Assembly (NCBI GenBank): GCA_028285265.1
Contig: JANQPX010000079.1
Span: 45,006 to 109,005 of the forward strand
DNA length: 64,000 nucleotides
Direction: 5' to 3'
DNA from: Geminicoccaceae bacterium
GTDB lineage: Bacteria > Pseudomonadota > Alphaproteobacteria > Geminicoccales > Geminicoccaceae
The notes beneath the pieces are model-generated. The model worked only from the letters and a program-made list of their open reading frames with translations, searched no databases and was not told the origin of the DNA. The first letter of the stretch is position 1, and each line of letters starts with the position of its first letter. Position numbers and translations under genes: made by a program. Shown here piece by piece: positions 1-8,844 of this stretch.

Positions 1-2217
1 GTCGTCCATCACAATACGGACGCCGCGATTTTTGAGTTCGCTTAGTGTCGATACCGCGGCTTCCGTATTGCGCATGAGAACGCCTTCGGTGATCTCGAGC
101 TCAATACGTTCTGCCTCAACACCGGTCTCGGCGAGACATCGTTCCACCATCGAAACGACGTCATGATGCTTGAACTGAACCGGCGATACATTGAGCGAAA
201 CTGTCAGGCCGGGCCATCGCGCAGCTTGGCGGCAAGCGGCGAGAAGAACCCATTCGCCGACATTGAGAATGAGCCCGGTTTCTTCCGCGATGCTGATAAA
301 AACATCGGGGAGGATGAGCCGCCGATTGGGCAGGCGCCAGCGTAACAAGGCTTCGGCGCCGAAGATCCGAGCCCCCTTTAAATCTAGTTTCGGCTGATAA
401 AACAGCTCGAATTCATCCCGTGCCAAGGCGGCGCGGAGCCCTCGTTCGATCTTTTTTCGTTGGTGAAGGAAAGCGTCCATGCCTGCTTCATAGAACTTGT
501 AGGCATTTCGTCCTTCCTCTTTGGCACGGTACAGCGCGATATCAGCCTTTTGCAGCAAGCGTTCGGGCGTTGCGCGTTCACTGTTAGCGACGGCAACCCC
601 AATGCTTGCAGTGACCAGGACTTCGTGGCCGCCGAGATTATAGGGTCTGGTGATCGACTTTAAGAGGCGGCGACAAAGTTGATGAGCGCCGTCGGGCTGA
701 TCGATCGCGGTCTGTACGATCGCGAATTCGTCACCGCCGATGCGGGCCACGGTATCGGTGTCGCGGACGGCTCCACGCAACCTTTCCGCGCAGCCCCTGA
801 TCAAAGAGTCGCCGGCGGAATGGCCAAGCGTGTCATTGATTTCCTTGAACCGATCGAGATCGATGCAAAGCACGGCCGCCTTGCCGCCGCTTTGGCCGAC
901 CACGTCGACAGCTTCTGCCATCCGCTTGAGGAGTTGAGCGCGATTGGGGAGGCCAGTGAGACTGTCATGCCAGGCGAGGTGCTTGATCTGCCGATTCGCT
1001 TCGATTTCTGAGGTGATGTCCGTCGCTGTTCCACGAAATCCCTGAAAGACATTGCGTACGGAGTAGAAGGGTTTGCCAGCGACCCGGAGCGTTTTTTTCT
1101 GCCCCTTTGCATCGAGATATCGACAGAGAAAGTCTCTGAAATGCTTTTGGCCTTTGAGGTCTTGCTGGAAGCGCTTGATCTCTTTGATGCCCCCTATCGG
1201 GCGCAAGAGGTCGCTGATCGGTTTCTTGATGACCTTGTCGGTCGACGTGCCTGTCGAAATCGCGAACTGCTCCGAAAGAAAGCTGAGCTCGCCGCTCGCA
1301 TTGGTTTCCCAAATCCAATCCGAGCTGGCATCCGCGACGTCACGGAAGCGATTTTCGCTATTCTTCATTTTCCGCGTGGATATGCGGACTTGCCAGAGCA
1401 GTAGCCAGGTCAAGACGAGGATCGCGGCAACGCCCATGCCGAGTGCCGGTGCGACACTCTTCAGGAACTTCTGGCCGGGTTGAAAAGGGGTCCAATTGAG
1501 GATGCCGATGGACTCACCGTTGGGTGATGTCAACGGCAAAGATGCGCCGCCCTTGATGATCTCGGCCGCCTCACCGCTCATATCAAGGGTGATCCCCTGC
1601 AGATAGGGGCTGTCCATAAGGTTCCGGACGGCCATCGGCGTCAGGCGTTTTCCGAGGATGACGACAACGCGCTCACCTCTGGCCATTTTGATCTTTGCGT
1701 TTTGCTCCAACGAAACGGCGCAGACCGCGACCATGACAATGGACTGATCAAGCATTAACAACCCGGTAATGGCCTCGGGTTTCTGCCAGCCTGTCCGGCG
1801 CGCCCGTTCGATCATCCTTGCGAGGCCAGCGCCGAAGATATCCTCTCCTCGTCGTATCGCCGTACGCCCATCAACCTGACTATAGACCGTCTCATTCTCG
1901 CGATTGATGACCATACTGATGTCGTAGCCGTGCTTGTCATGCACGTAATAGCTGAGGTTGGACCCCGCCCAGTTTTCACTAAAGGCTATGTCCAAATGGC
2001 GCACGGCATCATTTCGCCAGCTGAAGTCTCTTGCCACTAGGCCAATGCGTTCGAGCTCCTCTTCGAGGATGGCCTCGGCCGACAGAATCGAATGCTCGGC
2101 AGCGATTTGATCTTGCTGAGCGGCGCTATACCAAACAAAGCCGGCAAGTGCGGTCATTGAGAAGGCTACGAATGCGCAAACAGGCAATAGTATTTTATCG
2201 TTGATAACAAATCGCAC
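1..2217 (-). CDS. Membrane CHASE4-PAS-GGDEF-EAL cyclic-di-GMP enzyme (3' end beyond window)
   Basis: Predicted to make and/or degrade cyclic-di-GMP at the inner membrane in response to a periplasmic signal. I translated 739 residues from a GTG at 2217, which has GGGGG six bases upstream; the EAL domain runs off the left edge. A membrane segment at about residues 7-30 is followed by a periplasmic stretch resembling CHASE4 (DFSWRNDAV, then YVHDKHGYD). A second membrane segment lies near 256-277, then a PAS-like region (about 285-400), GGDEF at 494-498 and EAL at 622-624. An inhibitory RxxD (RDTD) sits five residues before GGDEF, so the cyclase half looks competent and product-inhibitable. The EAL signature is present but later metal ligands lie outside the window. 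It is divergent from nothing obvious and is separated from cobT by 256 bases. Confidence 0.9.
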   Translation of the reverse strand, partial: MRFVINDKILLPVCAFVAFSMTALAGFVWYSAAQQDQIAAEHSILSAEAILEEELERIGLVARDFSWRNDAVRHLDIAFSENWAGSNLSYYVHDKHGYDISMVINRENETVYSQVDGRTAIRRGEDIFGAGLARMIERARRTGWQKPEAITGLLMLDQSIVMVAVCAVSLEQNAKIKMARGERVVVILGKRLTPMAVRNLMDSPYLQGITLDMSGEAAEIIKGGASLPLTSPNGESIGILNWTPFQPGQKFLKSVAPALGMGVAAILVLTWLLLWQVRISTRKMKNSENRFRDVADASSDWIWETNASGELSFLSEQFAISTGTSTDKVIKKPISDLLRPIGGIKEIKRFQQDLKGQKHFRDFLCRYLDAKGQKKTLRVAGKPFYSVRNVFQGFRGTATDITSEIEANRQIKHLAWHDSLTGLPNRAQLLKRMAEAVDVVGQSGGKAAVLCIDLDRFKEINDTLGHSAGDSLIRGCAERLRGAVRDTDTVARIGGDEFAIVQTAIDQPDGAHQLCRRLLKSITRPYNLGGHEVLVTASIGVAVANSERATPERLLQKADIALYRAKEEGRNAYKFYEAGMDAFLHQRKKIERGLRAALARDEFELFYQPKLDLKGARIFGAEALLRWRLPNRRLILPDVFISIAEETGLILNVGEWVLLAACRQAARWPGLTVSLNVSPVQFKHHDVVSMVERCLAETGVEAERIELEITEGVLMRNTEAAVSTLSELKNRGVRIVMDD

Positions 2218-2473
2218 CAGATTCCCCCGGACGAACCATTTACCGCTATCGTTCGCTCAGGAGGTTGTACAGAAAAACTTCACAATCAATTGGAATTGAA
2301 TTGCATATTAAACCTAAAGGAGACTGCGTTTCGGGACTGATAATGTAATGGTATTGAAATTCACCCTCAATATTTGTCGTTTTCTAGGAATTTGCTGGAG
2401 ATTCGCCGGCGGCTGGGTGCGGCGAGAGGGGCGCGCGTTCGCCCGTCATCGGACGTGACGGCGACGAAAGTTC

Positions 2474-4357
2474 CTACGAACGATGGGGACGCGTTGGCGA
2501 TTCGAGGTCGAAGAGCGACGAGAGTTCGCTCAACATGACGCCGCCTAACTGCTCGGGATCGGAGATGGTGACGGCTCGCCGATAGTAGCGCGTGACGTCA
2601 TGGCCAATGCCGATGGCAAGCAGCTCGACGGGCGAGCGTTGCTCGATCCATTCGATGACTTGGCGCAAATGCTGTTCGAGATAGTTGCCGGAGTTCGAGG
2701 AGAGTGTGCTATCGTCGACAGGCGCGCCATCGGAGATAACCATGAGAATGCGCCGTTGCTCCGGTCGAACAAGCACGCGCTGGTGAGCCCAAAGGATCGC
2801 TTCGCCGTCGATGTTCTCTTTCAAGAGCCCTTCGCGAAGCATCAGTCCCAGAGATCGCCTTGACCGGCGCCAGGGACTGTCGGCAGCCTTATAGATGATA
2901 TGGCGAAGATCATTGAGCCGACCTGGGTTGGGTCGCTTGCCTTCTCTCAGCCATTGCTCGCGGCTTTGCCCGCCTTTCCAGCTGCGTGTCGTAAAGCCAA
3001 GGATCTCAACTTTGACGCCACAGCGTTCCAGCGTCCGCACGAGGATGTCAGCGCACATGGCGGCGACAGCAATCGGACGGCCGCGCATTGAACCGGAATT
3101 GTCGATCAGCAGCGTCACCACGGTGTCGCGAAAATCGATGTCCGACTCCATCTTATAGGTGAGGGCTTGTTCCGGGTTGACCACGACTCGGGTCAGCCTC
3201 GCTGTGTCGAGAATTCCCTCTTCGAGATCGAACTCCCAAGACCGTGTCTGCTGGGCGAGTAGCCGGCGTTGCAATCGATTAGCCATACGGCCGATCATGC
3301 CTTGAAATCGCGTCAGCTGCTGGTCGAGCTGATGGCGGAGTCGGCCCAGCTCGACAGGGCTGCATAGGTCGTCGGCATCGATGACTTCATCGAATGCGGT
3401 GGTAAAGACGCGATAAGCAAGTGCCTCGCCGCCTGGCGGAATATAGGTCGGCGTATCGAAAGGCTCTTCGGCACCTTGGTCGTCTTCGGCTCCGGCCTCA
3501 GCGGTCGCTTGCTCCATTTGCTCTTCAGACGTGCCGGATTCCGCTTGTTCATCAAAGCTTGTGGTCTGGTCGCGCTCGCTTGCAAGCGGTGGCTCGGCGT
3601 CCTCGGCGTCGCCATCGCCCGCCCCATCTTCTGGCGTCTCTTGGTCTTCTCCCTGGTTCTCGTCGTCCGTATCGTCATCGCCATTCGCGGGGTCATGGAG
3701 ATCCTCAGCCAAGCCCAGATCGCTCAGCATATCGCGCACTTTGAGGGCAAAGGCTTCCTGATCGGCCAAGGCTGCCTTGAGTCCCGACCAATCTCGGCCC
3801 GTTCGGCTTTCCAGCCAACTTCGCCAGTTGTCGAGAAAACTACGGTCCGCCTTGGCGAGCTTAAAGCCTAACAGGGCTTCGCGAGCCAAGAGGTCCACGG
3901 CTTCGGCGAGGCCAGGGTCCTCAATCCCAGGGCTTGCTGACGCGAGCGGTCGCTGGGAGCGTTCGGCGTGAGCACTGGCGAGATTGGCCGCGACACCGGT
4001 CATGCGGCTAGCGCCGAGCGCTTCGACTCGCACCTGTTCGAGCGCTTCGAAAATTGCTGATGTGAGTTCGCCGTGGGGGCAAAGGCGCTGGTGAACACCT
4101 GGATTGTGGTGCTTGAGCTTGAGGGCGAGGCTATCTCCGATCCCCCGCACCCGTGCGAGATCATGGTCGCCGAGGCTTCGTCTTGGAAGTGGCAGCCGAA
4201 CGTTCGGCTGACTCGTGTCGGCAGCATTCGCGCCACTGCCTTTGGCATCGCCCGAGCGGAATGTAACGGCCAGGTCAGCACGATCCGCCACCGCACGACA
4301 GGTCGCTGCAACGACCCGCTGGAATTGATCACTACGCTCTTTGTCGCCGGTGCTCAC
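2474..4357 (-). CDS. cobT: Cobaltochelatase subunit CobT
   Basis: Large partner of the ATP-dependent aerobic cobaltochelatase CobNST, which inserts cobalt into hydrogenobyrinic acid a,c-diamide in the late corrin ring pathway in the cytoplasm. The 627-residue protein has the family architecture: an N-terminal domain, a long acidic linker (about 225-305, rich in D and E), and a C-terminal von Willebrand A domain with an intact MIDAS start DNSGSM at about 419-424. Length matches known CobT. Start is GTG with GGAG six bases upstream. It lies 16 bases downstream of cobS, so the two are surely cotranscribed. cobN is not in this window. Confidence 0.95.
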   Translation of the reverse strand: MSTGDKERSDQFQRVVAATCRAVADRADLAVTFRSGDAKGSGANAADTSQPNVRLPLPRRSLGDHDLARVRGIGDSLALKLKHHNPGVHQRLCPHGELTSAIFEALEQVRVEALGASRMTGVAANLASAHAERSQRPLASASPGIEDPGLAEAVDLLAREALLGFKLAKADRSFLDNWRSWLESRTGRDWSGLKAALADQEAFALKVRDMLSDLGLAEDLHDPANGDDDTDDENQGEDQETPEDGAGDGDAEDAEPPLASERDQTTSFDEQAESGTSEEQMEQATAEAGAEDDQGAEEPFDTPTYIPPGGEALAYRVFTTAFDEVIDADDLCSPVELGRLRHQLDQQLTRFQGMIGRMANRLQRRLLAQQTRSWEFDLEEGILDTARLTRVVVNPEQALTYKMESDIDFRDTVVTLLIDNSGSMRGRPIAVAAMCADILVRTLERCGVKVEILGFTTRSWKGGQSREQWLREGKRPNPGRLNDLRHIIYKAADSPWRRSRRSLGLMLREGLLKENIDGEAILWAHQRVLVRPEQRRILMVISDGAPVDDSTLSSNSGNYLEQHLRQVIEWIEQRSPVELLAIGIGHDVTRYYRRAVTISDPEQLGGVMLSELSSLFDLESPTRPHRS

Positions 4358-4373
4358 GTTTAACTCCGGCCGA

Positions 4374-5393
4374 TCAGCTCAATGTGACCTGCGCCGTGCT
4401 TTCCGGCAGCTCGACGCCAAAGCAGCGCTGGTAGTACTCGGCGATAATGGGGCGTTCGGCCTCGTCGCATTTGTTCAAGAAAGTGAGGCGGAACGAAAAG
4501 GCGACGTCATTGAAAATCTCGGCATTTTGTGCCCAGGTCATCACCGTCCTGGGCGACATGACCGTCGAAATGTCACCAGCGACGAAACCCGAGCGACATA
4601 GATCGGCAAGGCTCACCATCTGCGCGATGACCGCCCGACCGTCTTGAGAGTTGTAGGCGGGACAACGGGCCGCAACGATCTCGACCTCGGCATCATGCTC
4701 GAGATAGTTGAGCTGGGCTACGATATTCCAACGGTCGAGTTGGCCTTGGTTGATCTGTTGCGTTCCGTGATAGAGACCGCTGGTGTCACCAAGACCGACG
4801 GTGTTGGCGGTGGCGAAAAGACGAAACGAGGGATGGGGTCGGATAACTTTGTTCTGGTCGAGGAGCGTCAGGCGTCCTTCAACTTCCAGGACACGCTGAA
4901 TGACGAACATGACGTCTGGACGTCCCGCATCATACTCATCGAAGACCAGCGCAACCGGATTTTGCAAGGCCCAAGGCAGCATGCCTTCCTTGTACTCGGT
5001 GATCTGCTTGCCGTCGCGCAAGACAATCGCGTCTTTGCCGACCAGGTCGATTCGGGAGATGTGGCTGTCAAGGTTGACGCGCACACAAGGCCAGTTGAGG
5101 CGGGCTGCCACCTGCTCGATATGGGTCGATTTGCCGGTGCCATGATATCCCTGGATCATCACGCGGCGGTTATAAGCAAAGCCGGCGAGGATGGCCAAGG
5201 TTGTGTCATGATCAAAGCGGTAGGCTTCGTCAATATCGGGAACATACTCGGTCGCCTGTGAGAAGGCCGGGACCTGTAGATCGGATTCGACGCCGAAGGT
5301 CTGGCCAACGGAAACCTTGATGTCCGGTAACCTGGGCAAATCGTCCAGGCCAGCTAACCTGCTCGATTCAGCCTCTGCCGACTCGTTCTGCAC
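4374..5393 (-). CDS. cobS: Cobaltochelatase subunit CobS (AAA+ ATPase)
   Basis: MoxR-like AAA+ motor of cobaltochelatase that forms rings with CobT and drives cobalt insertion by CobN. The 339 residues carry Walker A GYHGTGKST (about 81-89), Walker B ALVFDEYDA (about 146-154) and a sensor-I-like stretch ending ATANT. The short N-terminal extension with KVSVGQTFG is typical of CobS. The start is GTG, with GGGAG upstream at about nine bases. It is directly upstream of cobT and downstream of a J-domain gene, an order that I recall as common in Alphaproteobacteria. Confidence 0.95.
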   Translation of the reverse strand: MQNESAEAESSRLAGLDDLPRLPDIKVSVGQTFGVESDLQVPAFSQATEYVPDIDEAYRFDHDTTLAILAGFAYNRRVMIQGYHGTGKSTHIEQVAARLNWPCVRVNLDSHISRIDLVGKDAIVLRDGKQITEYKEGMLPWALQNPVALVFDEYDAGRPDVMFVIQRVLEVEGRLTLLDQNKVIRPHPSFRLFATANTVGLGDTSGLYHGTQQINQGQLDRWNIVAQLNYLEHDAEVEIVAARCPAYNSQDGRAVIAQMVSLADLCRSGFVAGDISTVMSPRTVMTWAQNAEIFNDVAFSFRLTFLNKCDEAERPIIAEYYQRCFGVELPESTAQVTLS

Positions 5394-5428
5394 CGTATCT
5401 TGCTCCCAAGAAAAGCCGGATCATTGCT

Positions 5429-6022
5429 CTAAACGATCCGGTCACTGCCACGTAAGTAGGTATAGGCCTCGTTGATCAACTTCAACCGTTCTTCGGCGGC
5501 CTTGTCACCCTGATTGACATCCGGGTGATGCTTTTTGACAAGTTCTTTATAGCGCGCCTTCAATTCGTCAGGTGTTGCATCATGTTCAAGGCCCATCACT
5601 TTGAGCATCTGCTCACGCTTACCAAACCTGCTGGTCGGGCGATCCCACTCTGATTTGGCTTCCGCACCGTCCATACCAGGACCGTTGGTCAGCACTTCGA
5701 ATGGGTCCTGCCAGCGCCAGCCATCGCCATGCTCGCCCCCGGATGAACCGATCTTCCATGTTGGTCGGTGCCAGGTGACGTCCTCGCGCAGATAGGATTC
5801 GATCTCATCTTGGCTCATGCCGGAGAAAAAATCCCAGCCGCGATTATAGTCTCGAACATGCTCGAGACAGAAAAAAAAGAAAGTCCTGAGATGCTCCCGT
5901 GACTTCGGTGCCCGATAGTCGCCGACCCGGTTGCAGCCTGGCCAATCGCAGACCCTATGGGCCTGCTCTTTTTGGCCGGGAAGCTCAAGGATAGCATCTG
6001 CGCGTCGTCTTCGTTGGCTCAT
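5429..6022 (-). CDS. J-domain protein of the cobS neighbourhood
   Basis: Cytoplasmic DnaJ-like protein, presumably a co-chaperone stimulating an Hsp70. It has 197 residues with the J domain at the C-terminus (about 137-195), including the HPD signature in KKHHPDVN. The N-terminal 120 residues contain the conserved CDWPGC and a second cysteine in FFFCLEHV, a possible metal-binding pair, and an aromatic-rich segment. This alphaproteobacterial family regularly sits upstream of cobS. It ends 35 bases before cobS. A direct role in chelatase assembly is an inference from neighbourhood only. Confidence 0.85.
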   Translation of the reverse strand: MSQRRRRADAILELPGQKEQAHRVCDWPGCNRVGDYRAPKSREHLRTFFFFCLEHVRDYNRGWDFFSGMSQDEIESYLREDVTWHRPTWKIGSSGGEHGDGWRWQDPFEVLTNGPGMDGAEAKSEWDRPTSRFGKREQMLKVMGLEHDATPDELKARYKELVKKHHPDVNQGDKAAEERLKLINEAYTYLRGSDRIV

Positions 6023-6350
6023 TCACGCACTATGGCGAGATGGTCCCGGGCGGGCAAGGCCCGAACCTTCCGGCAGGGCAGGTCTTGGCGAAAAACGAAC
6101 CAGGCCCCATCAGGTCTGATGACGTGAGGGGTGGGATCAGGCGCCTGGACAGGGCCAGATCGAGCGTTCGACGATCAACGACGTCTCGTCGACGGATCTT
6201 GCAAATTGCTTGGGTGACACTTGCGCTCGACGGCAGCTTCCTTGGCGCGGAAGCTTGTCTTTGGTTGGGTGATCTGATGGTCGTCGGACACAGAAGCGGT
6301 CTATCTGACCGGCGATGCCGACAAGCATCGCCGGTAGAGCAGTTCGTCGC
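6023..6350. other. Gap between the J-domain gene and the XRE gene
   Basis: 328 bases with no convincing gene. Open frames on both strands have no family resemblance and poor ribosome sites. The only structure seen is the inverted repeat next to the XRE stop, listed separately. Confidence 0.5.
6309..6334 (-). terminator. Candidate hairpin terminator of the XRE gene
   Basis: Perfect 10-base-pair inverted repeat (CCGGCGATGC / GCATCGCCGG) with a six-base loop, 16 bases beyond the XRE stop codon. It lacks a T-run on the minus strand, so termination may be weak or Rho-assisted. Confidence 0.5.
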
Positions 6351-6758
6351 TTAACGATTCTCGGGATCGGAGAGGGCGCGAGCAAGAGAGCAAATCGCTT
6401 CCTGATGCTTCCGGGTCGGGATCCCGATAAAATTCCTGGCGAGCTCAAGCAACATGCGCTGCTGAGGTGTTGCCTTAAAGGCGTCGGAACTGTTCAAGCC
6501 GTCAAAGAAATAGCCGACATCGACGCCGAGTGCCTGAGCGATATGATAAAGGCGGCCAGCAGCAACGCGGTTGATCCCCTTTTCATACTTATGGGCCTGC
6601 TGATAAGTGACGCCGATCAGCTCGGCCATTTGCTGCTGAGTCAGCCCGAGCATAATACGGCGCTCGCGCATCCGGGCACCTACATGACGGTCGATGTCCT
6701 GCGCTCGTGACCGACCAGGACCAGGGCTCGGGTTCGGCTTGACCATGACAGTCGCCAT
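6351..6758 (-). CDS. XRE-family helix-turn-helix regulator
   Basis: DNA-binding protein of about 135 residues. A helix-turn-helix lies near residues 25-80 (RERRIMLGLTQQQMAELIGV and the recognition helix region TYQQAHKYEKGIN). The C-terminal helical tail (about 95-135) is rich in aromatic and basic residues, as in a widespread alphaproteobacterial XRE subfamily. I chose the ATG at 6758 because GGAG lies eight bases upstream; the longer form from 6773 has no spaced site. It sits between the J-domain gene and bolA with its own 379-base upstream region. Target genes are unknown; autoregulation or bolA control is possible. Confidence 0.85.
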   Translation of the reverse strand: MATVMVKPNPSPGPGRSRAQDIDRHVGARMRERRIMLGLTQQQMAELIGVTYQQAHKYEKGINRVAAGRLYHIAQALGVDVGYFFDGLNSSDAFKATPQQRMLLELARNFIGIPTRKHQEAICSLARALSDPENR

Positions 6759-7137
6759 TTCGTTAATCTCCATCCCTCATGACACACAACGGGTTGACAA
6801 CAACTGACCCCACGGGGCTTTGCCCGATTGTTCGGCTCTTTAACCCTCATGGAGTCCGGTCCCGAGCCTCTACTTCAAGTTACAGGCGAGACCTTTCTAA
6901 ATCGTAAAGCGATGAACGCCTCTATAGCCTTCACGTGAGAAGACTATTGATAGAATTTTAGCTAAATTTCACGTAATCGCAATAGGAAAGTTCGTACTGG
7001 TGGGCGCCTACCTCAACGTGCATGGCAAGAAATCGAAGAAAATCACACTGATATCGATGATTTCTTCATGCTGGAGTAGAACTTGACCGCCAGCATGTGA
7101 CCTGACCGATCGACCATCTATCTGGAAGTGAACAATC
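6759..7137. other. Divergent intergenic region between the XRE gene and bolA
   Basis: 379 bases that must hold promoters for both divergent genes. An AT-rich core at about 6940-6980 is flanked by two copies of TTCACGT (6930-6936 and 6968-6974), 38 bases apart, which could be regulator sites. Two tandem inverted repeats occupy the presumed bolA leader (separate entry). No gene seen. Confidence 0.5.
7027..7097 (+). promoter_or_regulatory. Two tandem inverted repeats in the presumed bolA leader
   Basis: First repeat: AAGAAATC (7027-7034) pairs with GATTTCTT (7059-7066). It may be extended by the outer CATG at 7021-7024 pairing with CATG at 7067-7070. Second repeat: CATGCTGG (7067-7074) pairs perfectly with CCAGCATG (7090-7097) across a 15-base loop. 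CATG at 7067-7070 would be used by both helices, so the extended forms are mutually exclusive. The structure lies 40 bases before the bolA start. Function is unknown. Confidence 0.45.
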
Positions 7138-7422
7138 ATGAGTGTAGCGGACAATATCAAGAAGAAGTTGACGGAAGCCTTGGCCCCGAGTCGTCTCGAT
7201 CTAAGGGACGAATCGCACCTGCATGCCGGACATGCCGGTGCCCGACCAGAGGGGGAGAGTCATTTCCGACTTCTGGTGGTTAGTGACGCTTTTAAAAATC
7301 GCGGAAAAATAGAGCGTCAGCGGATGATCTATCAAATTCTAGGTGATCTGATGACAACCGACATCCATGCCCTCTCAATCAAGGCGTTGACGCCTGATGA
7401 GGAGAACAGCGCGTCGACATAG
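7138..7422 (+). CDS. bolA: BolA family protein
   Basis: Small 94-residue BolA-like protein. The family binds monothiol glutaredoxins and [2Fe-2S] clusters and affects iron homeostasis and morphology. The family core is evident: LRDESHLHAGHAGA (about 20-33), HFRLLVVSDAF, and the helix RQRMIYQILGDLM followed by IHALSIKALTP. The invariant histidine of IHAL is present. It faces the XRE gene and converges with the NDUFA9-like gene, whose stop is 10 bases away. Confidence 0.93.
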   Translation: MSVADNIKKKLTEALAPSRLDLRDESHLHAGHAGARPEGESHFRLLVVSDAFKNRGKIERQRMIYQILGDLMTTDIHALSIKALTPDEENSAST

Positions 7423-7432
7423 CCCTTTCGCG

Positions 7433-8380
7433 TCAAGACACCGTTTCGAACCGTTCGCCTTGATCACGGTGCCGGCCGAGATAGCTCGGCACGATCAGCT
7501 CGATTGGTGTCGGCACCAAACCGAGGTCGGCAAGGGTAAGTGCGTCGTCGGCGACAACATTGTCGGTCTTTAACAGCTCTACCTGATCACGCGTGAGGGG
7601 CGGGACGGGCAGTAGCTCGAGGATGCGCGCTTGCAGTGACGCGAGGCCGAACGGCAAATCAACGAGGAGTCGCCTCTTGCCGATCACATCAAGCATGTAG
7701 CGAAGAAGATCTTCAAAGCTGTAAACCTGTGGCCCTCCGATCTCATAGGTTTTGCCGGCGGTGCTGTCTTGGTGCAATGTCGCCATGACCGCATCAGCGA
7801 CATCGCCGACATAGATCGGCTGAAACTGTGTTTTGCCGCCACCGATCAGAGGAAGTGCTGGTAGGAGGCGTGCCATACCGGCAAAGCGGTTAAAGAAGTC
7901 ATCCTCAGGTCCGATCACGATGCTCGGCCTCAGAATAGCGGCCGAAGCGAAAGCTTCGCGCAATGTCGCTTCGCCTTTGGCTTTGCTCCTGGCATAGGCA
8001 CTTGATGAGGTTTCATCGGCGCCTATCGCGGATACATGAACCATTCGAGAGACACCGGCATCCGTCGCAGTTCGAGCGATCCTGGCAGGCAGCTCTCCAT
8101 GAATTTCGTCAAAGCGCTGTCTTGAGGTTTCGTAGAGAATGCCGACCAAATTGACGACGGCGGTCGACCCCTCAACTAAGCGACGGATCGATGGCTCGTC
8201 CAGGTTGTCGAGGGGTTGGATCACGATCTGACCAACGTCGCCCGTTGGCTGCAGATGCCCCGCTAGACCAGGGGATCTGGTCACAACGCGAATGCGCCAA
8301 TCGGCGGCGGCAAGTTTTCGAACCAGATGCCGGCCGATAAAGCCGGCACCACCGAAAATCGTGATCAAGCGCTCATCCAT
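7433..8380 (-). CDS. Complex I NDUFA9-like NAD(P)-binding reductase
   Basis: Atypical short-chain dehydrogenase related to mitochondrial NDUFA9, the NADPH-binding accessory subunit of complex I; in Alphaproteobacteria its role is not well fixed. It has 315 residues. The Rossmann motif GGAGFIGRHLV lies at about 9-19 and a substrate-domain region lies around GEATLREAF and RPSIVIGPEDDFFNRF. The catalytic tyrosine of classical reductases appears in SSSAYARSKAKGE (YxxxK-like). I chose the ATG at 8380 because AGGGAG lies seven bases upstream; an in-frame TTG at 8431 would add 17 residues. Confidence 0.88.
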   Translation of the reverse strand: MDERLITIFGGAGFIGRHLVRKLAAADWRIRVVTRSPGLAGHLQPTGDVGQIVIQPLDNLDEPSIRRLVEGSTAVVNLVGILYETSRQRFDEIHGELPARIARTATDAGVSRMVHVSAIGADETSSSAYARSKAKGEATLREAFASAAILRPSIVIGPEDDFFNRFAGMARLLPALPLIGGGKTQFQPIYVGDVADAVMATLHQDSTAGKTYEIGGPQVYSFEDLLRYMLDVIGKRRLLVDLPFGLASLQARILELLPVPPLTRDQVELLKTDNVVADDALTLADLGLVPTPIELIVPSYLGRHRDQGERFETVS

Positions 8381-8621
8381 CGCGAATCTCCCTGTCGCCA
8401 ACGACCTGAACGATCGTTCGTCGCTCGTCAATCAAAACCGGTCGGCCTCTAATGACAGTGCTTTCCGGACGCGAATGGTCATGATGTGGCTGTCGGCATT
8501 CACGTTTTGACCTCGCTGAAACCGATACGCGCGTCTCGACGGCGTGGATCCTTTTCCATCGAGAAAGCGTTGATCGGTTGACGGCACATCAGATACCGCT
8601 TAAATCCCCGGAGAAGTTCAA

Positions 8622-8708
8622 GCCCAGGTGGCGGAATTGGTAGACGCACTAGCTTCAGGTGCTAGCGGTCGTATGGCCGTGGAGGTTCGAGTCCTCTCCT
8701 GGGCACCA
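8622..8708 (+). tRNA. tRNA-Leu (anticodon CAG)
   Basis: Complete class II tRNA. The acceptor stem GCCCAGG pairs with CCTGGGC, the anticodon loop TTCAGGT gives CAG, a long variable arm follows, the T loop is TTCGAGT and the CCA end is encoded. It reads CTG codons. Confidence 0.97.
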
Positions 8709-8844
8709 TTTCTATTCCGGACAAAGATAACAAGATGATGGTTGACGTATTGTTAACCAAGATTGCGTTAGTTTTGCCGGACCATTGATGGTGATGACAT
8801 GCGCTCAGCGGAATAGCTGGCGCAGCCAGCCAGAGCGGACAGGC

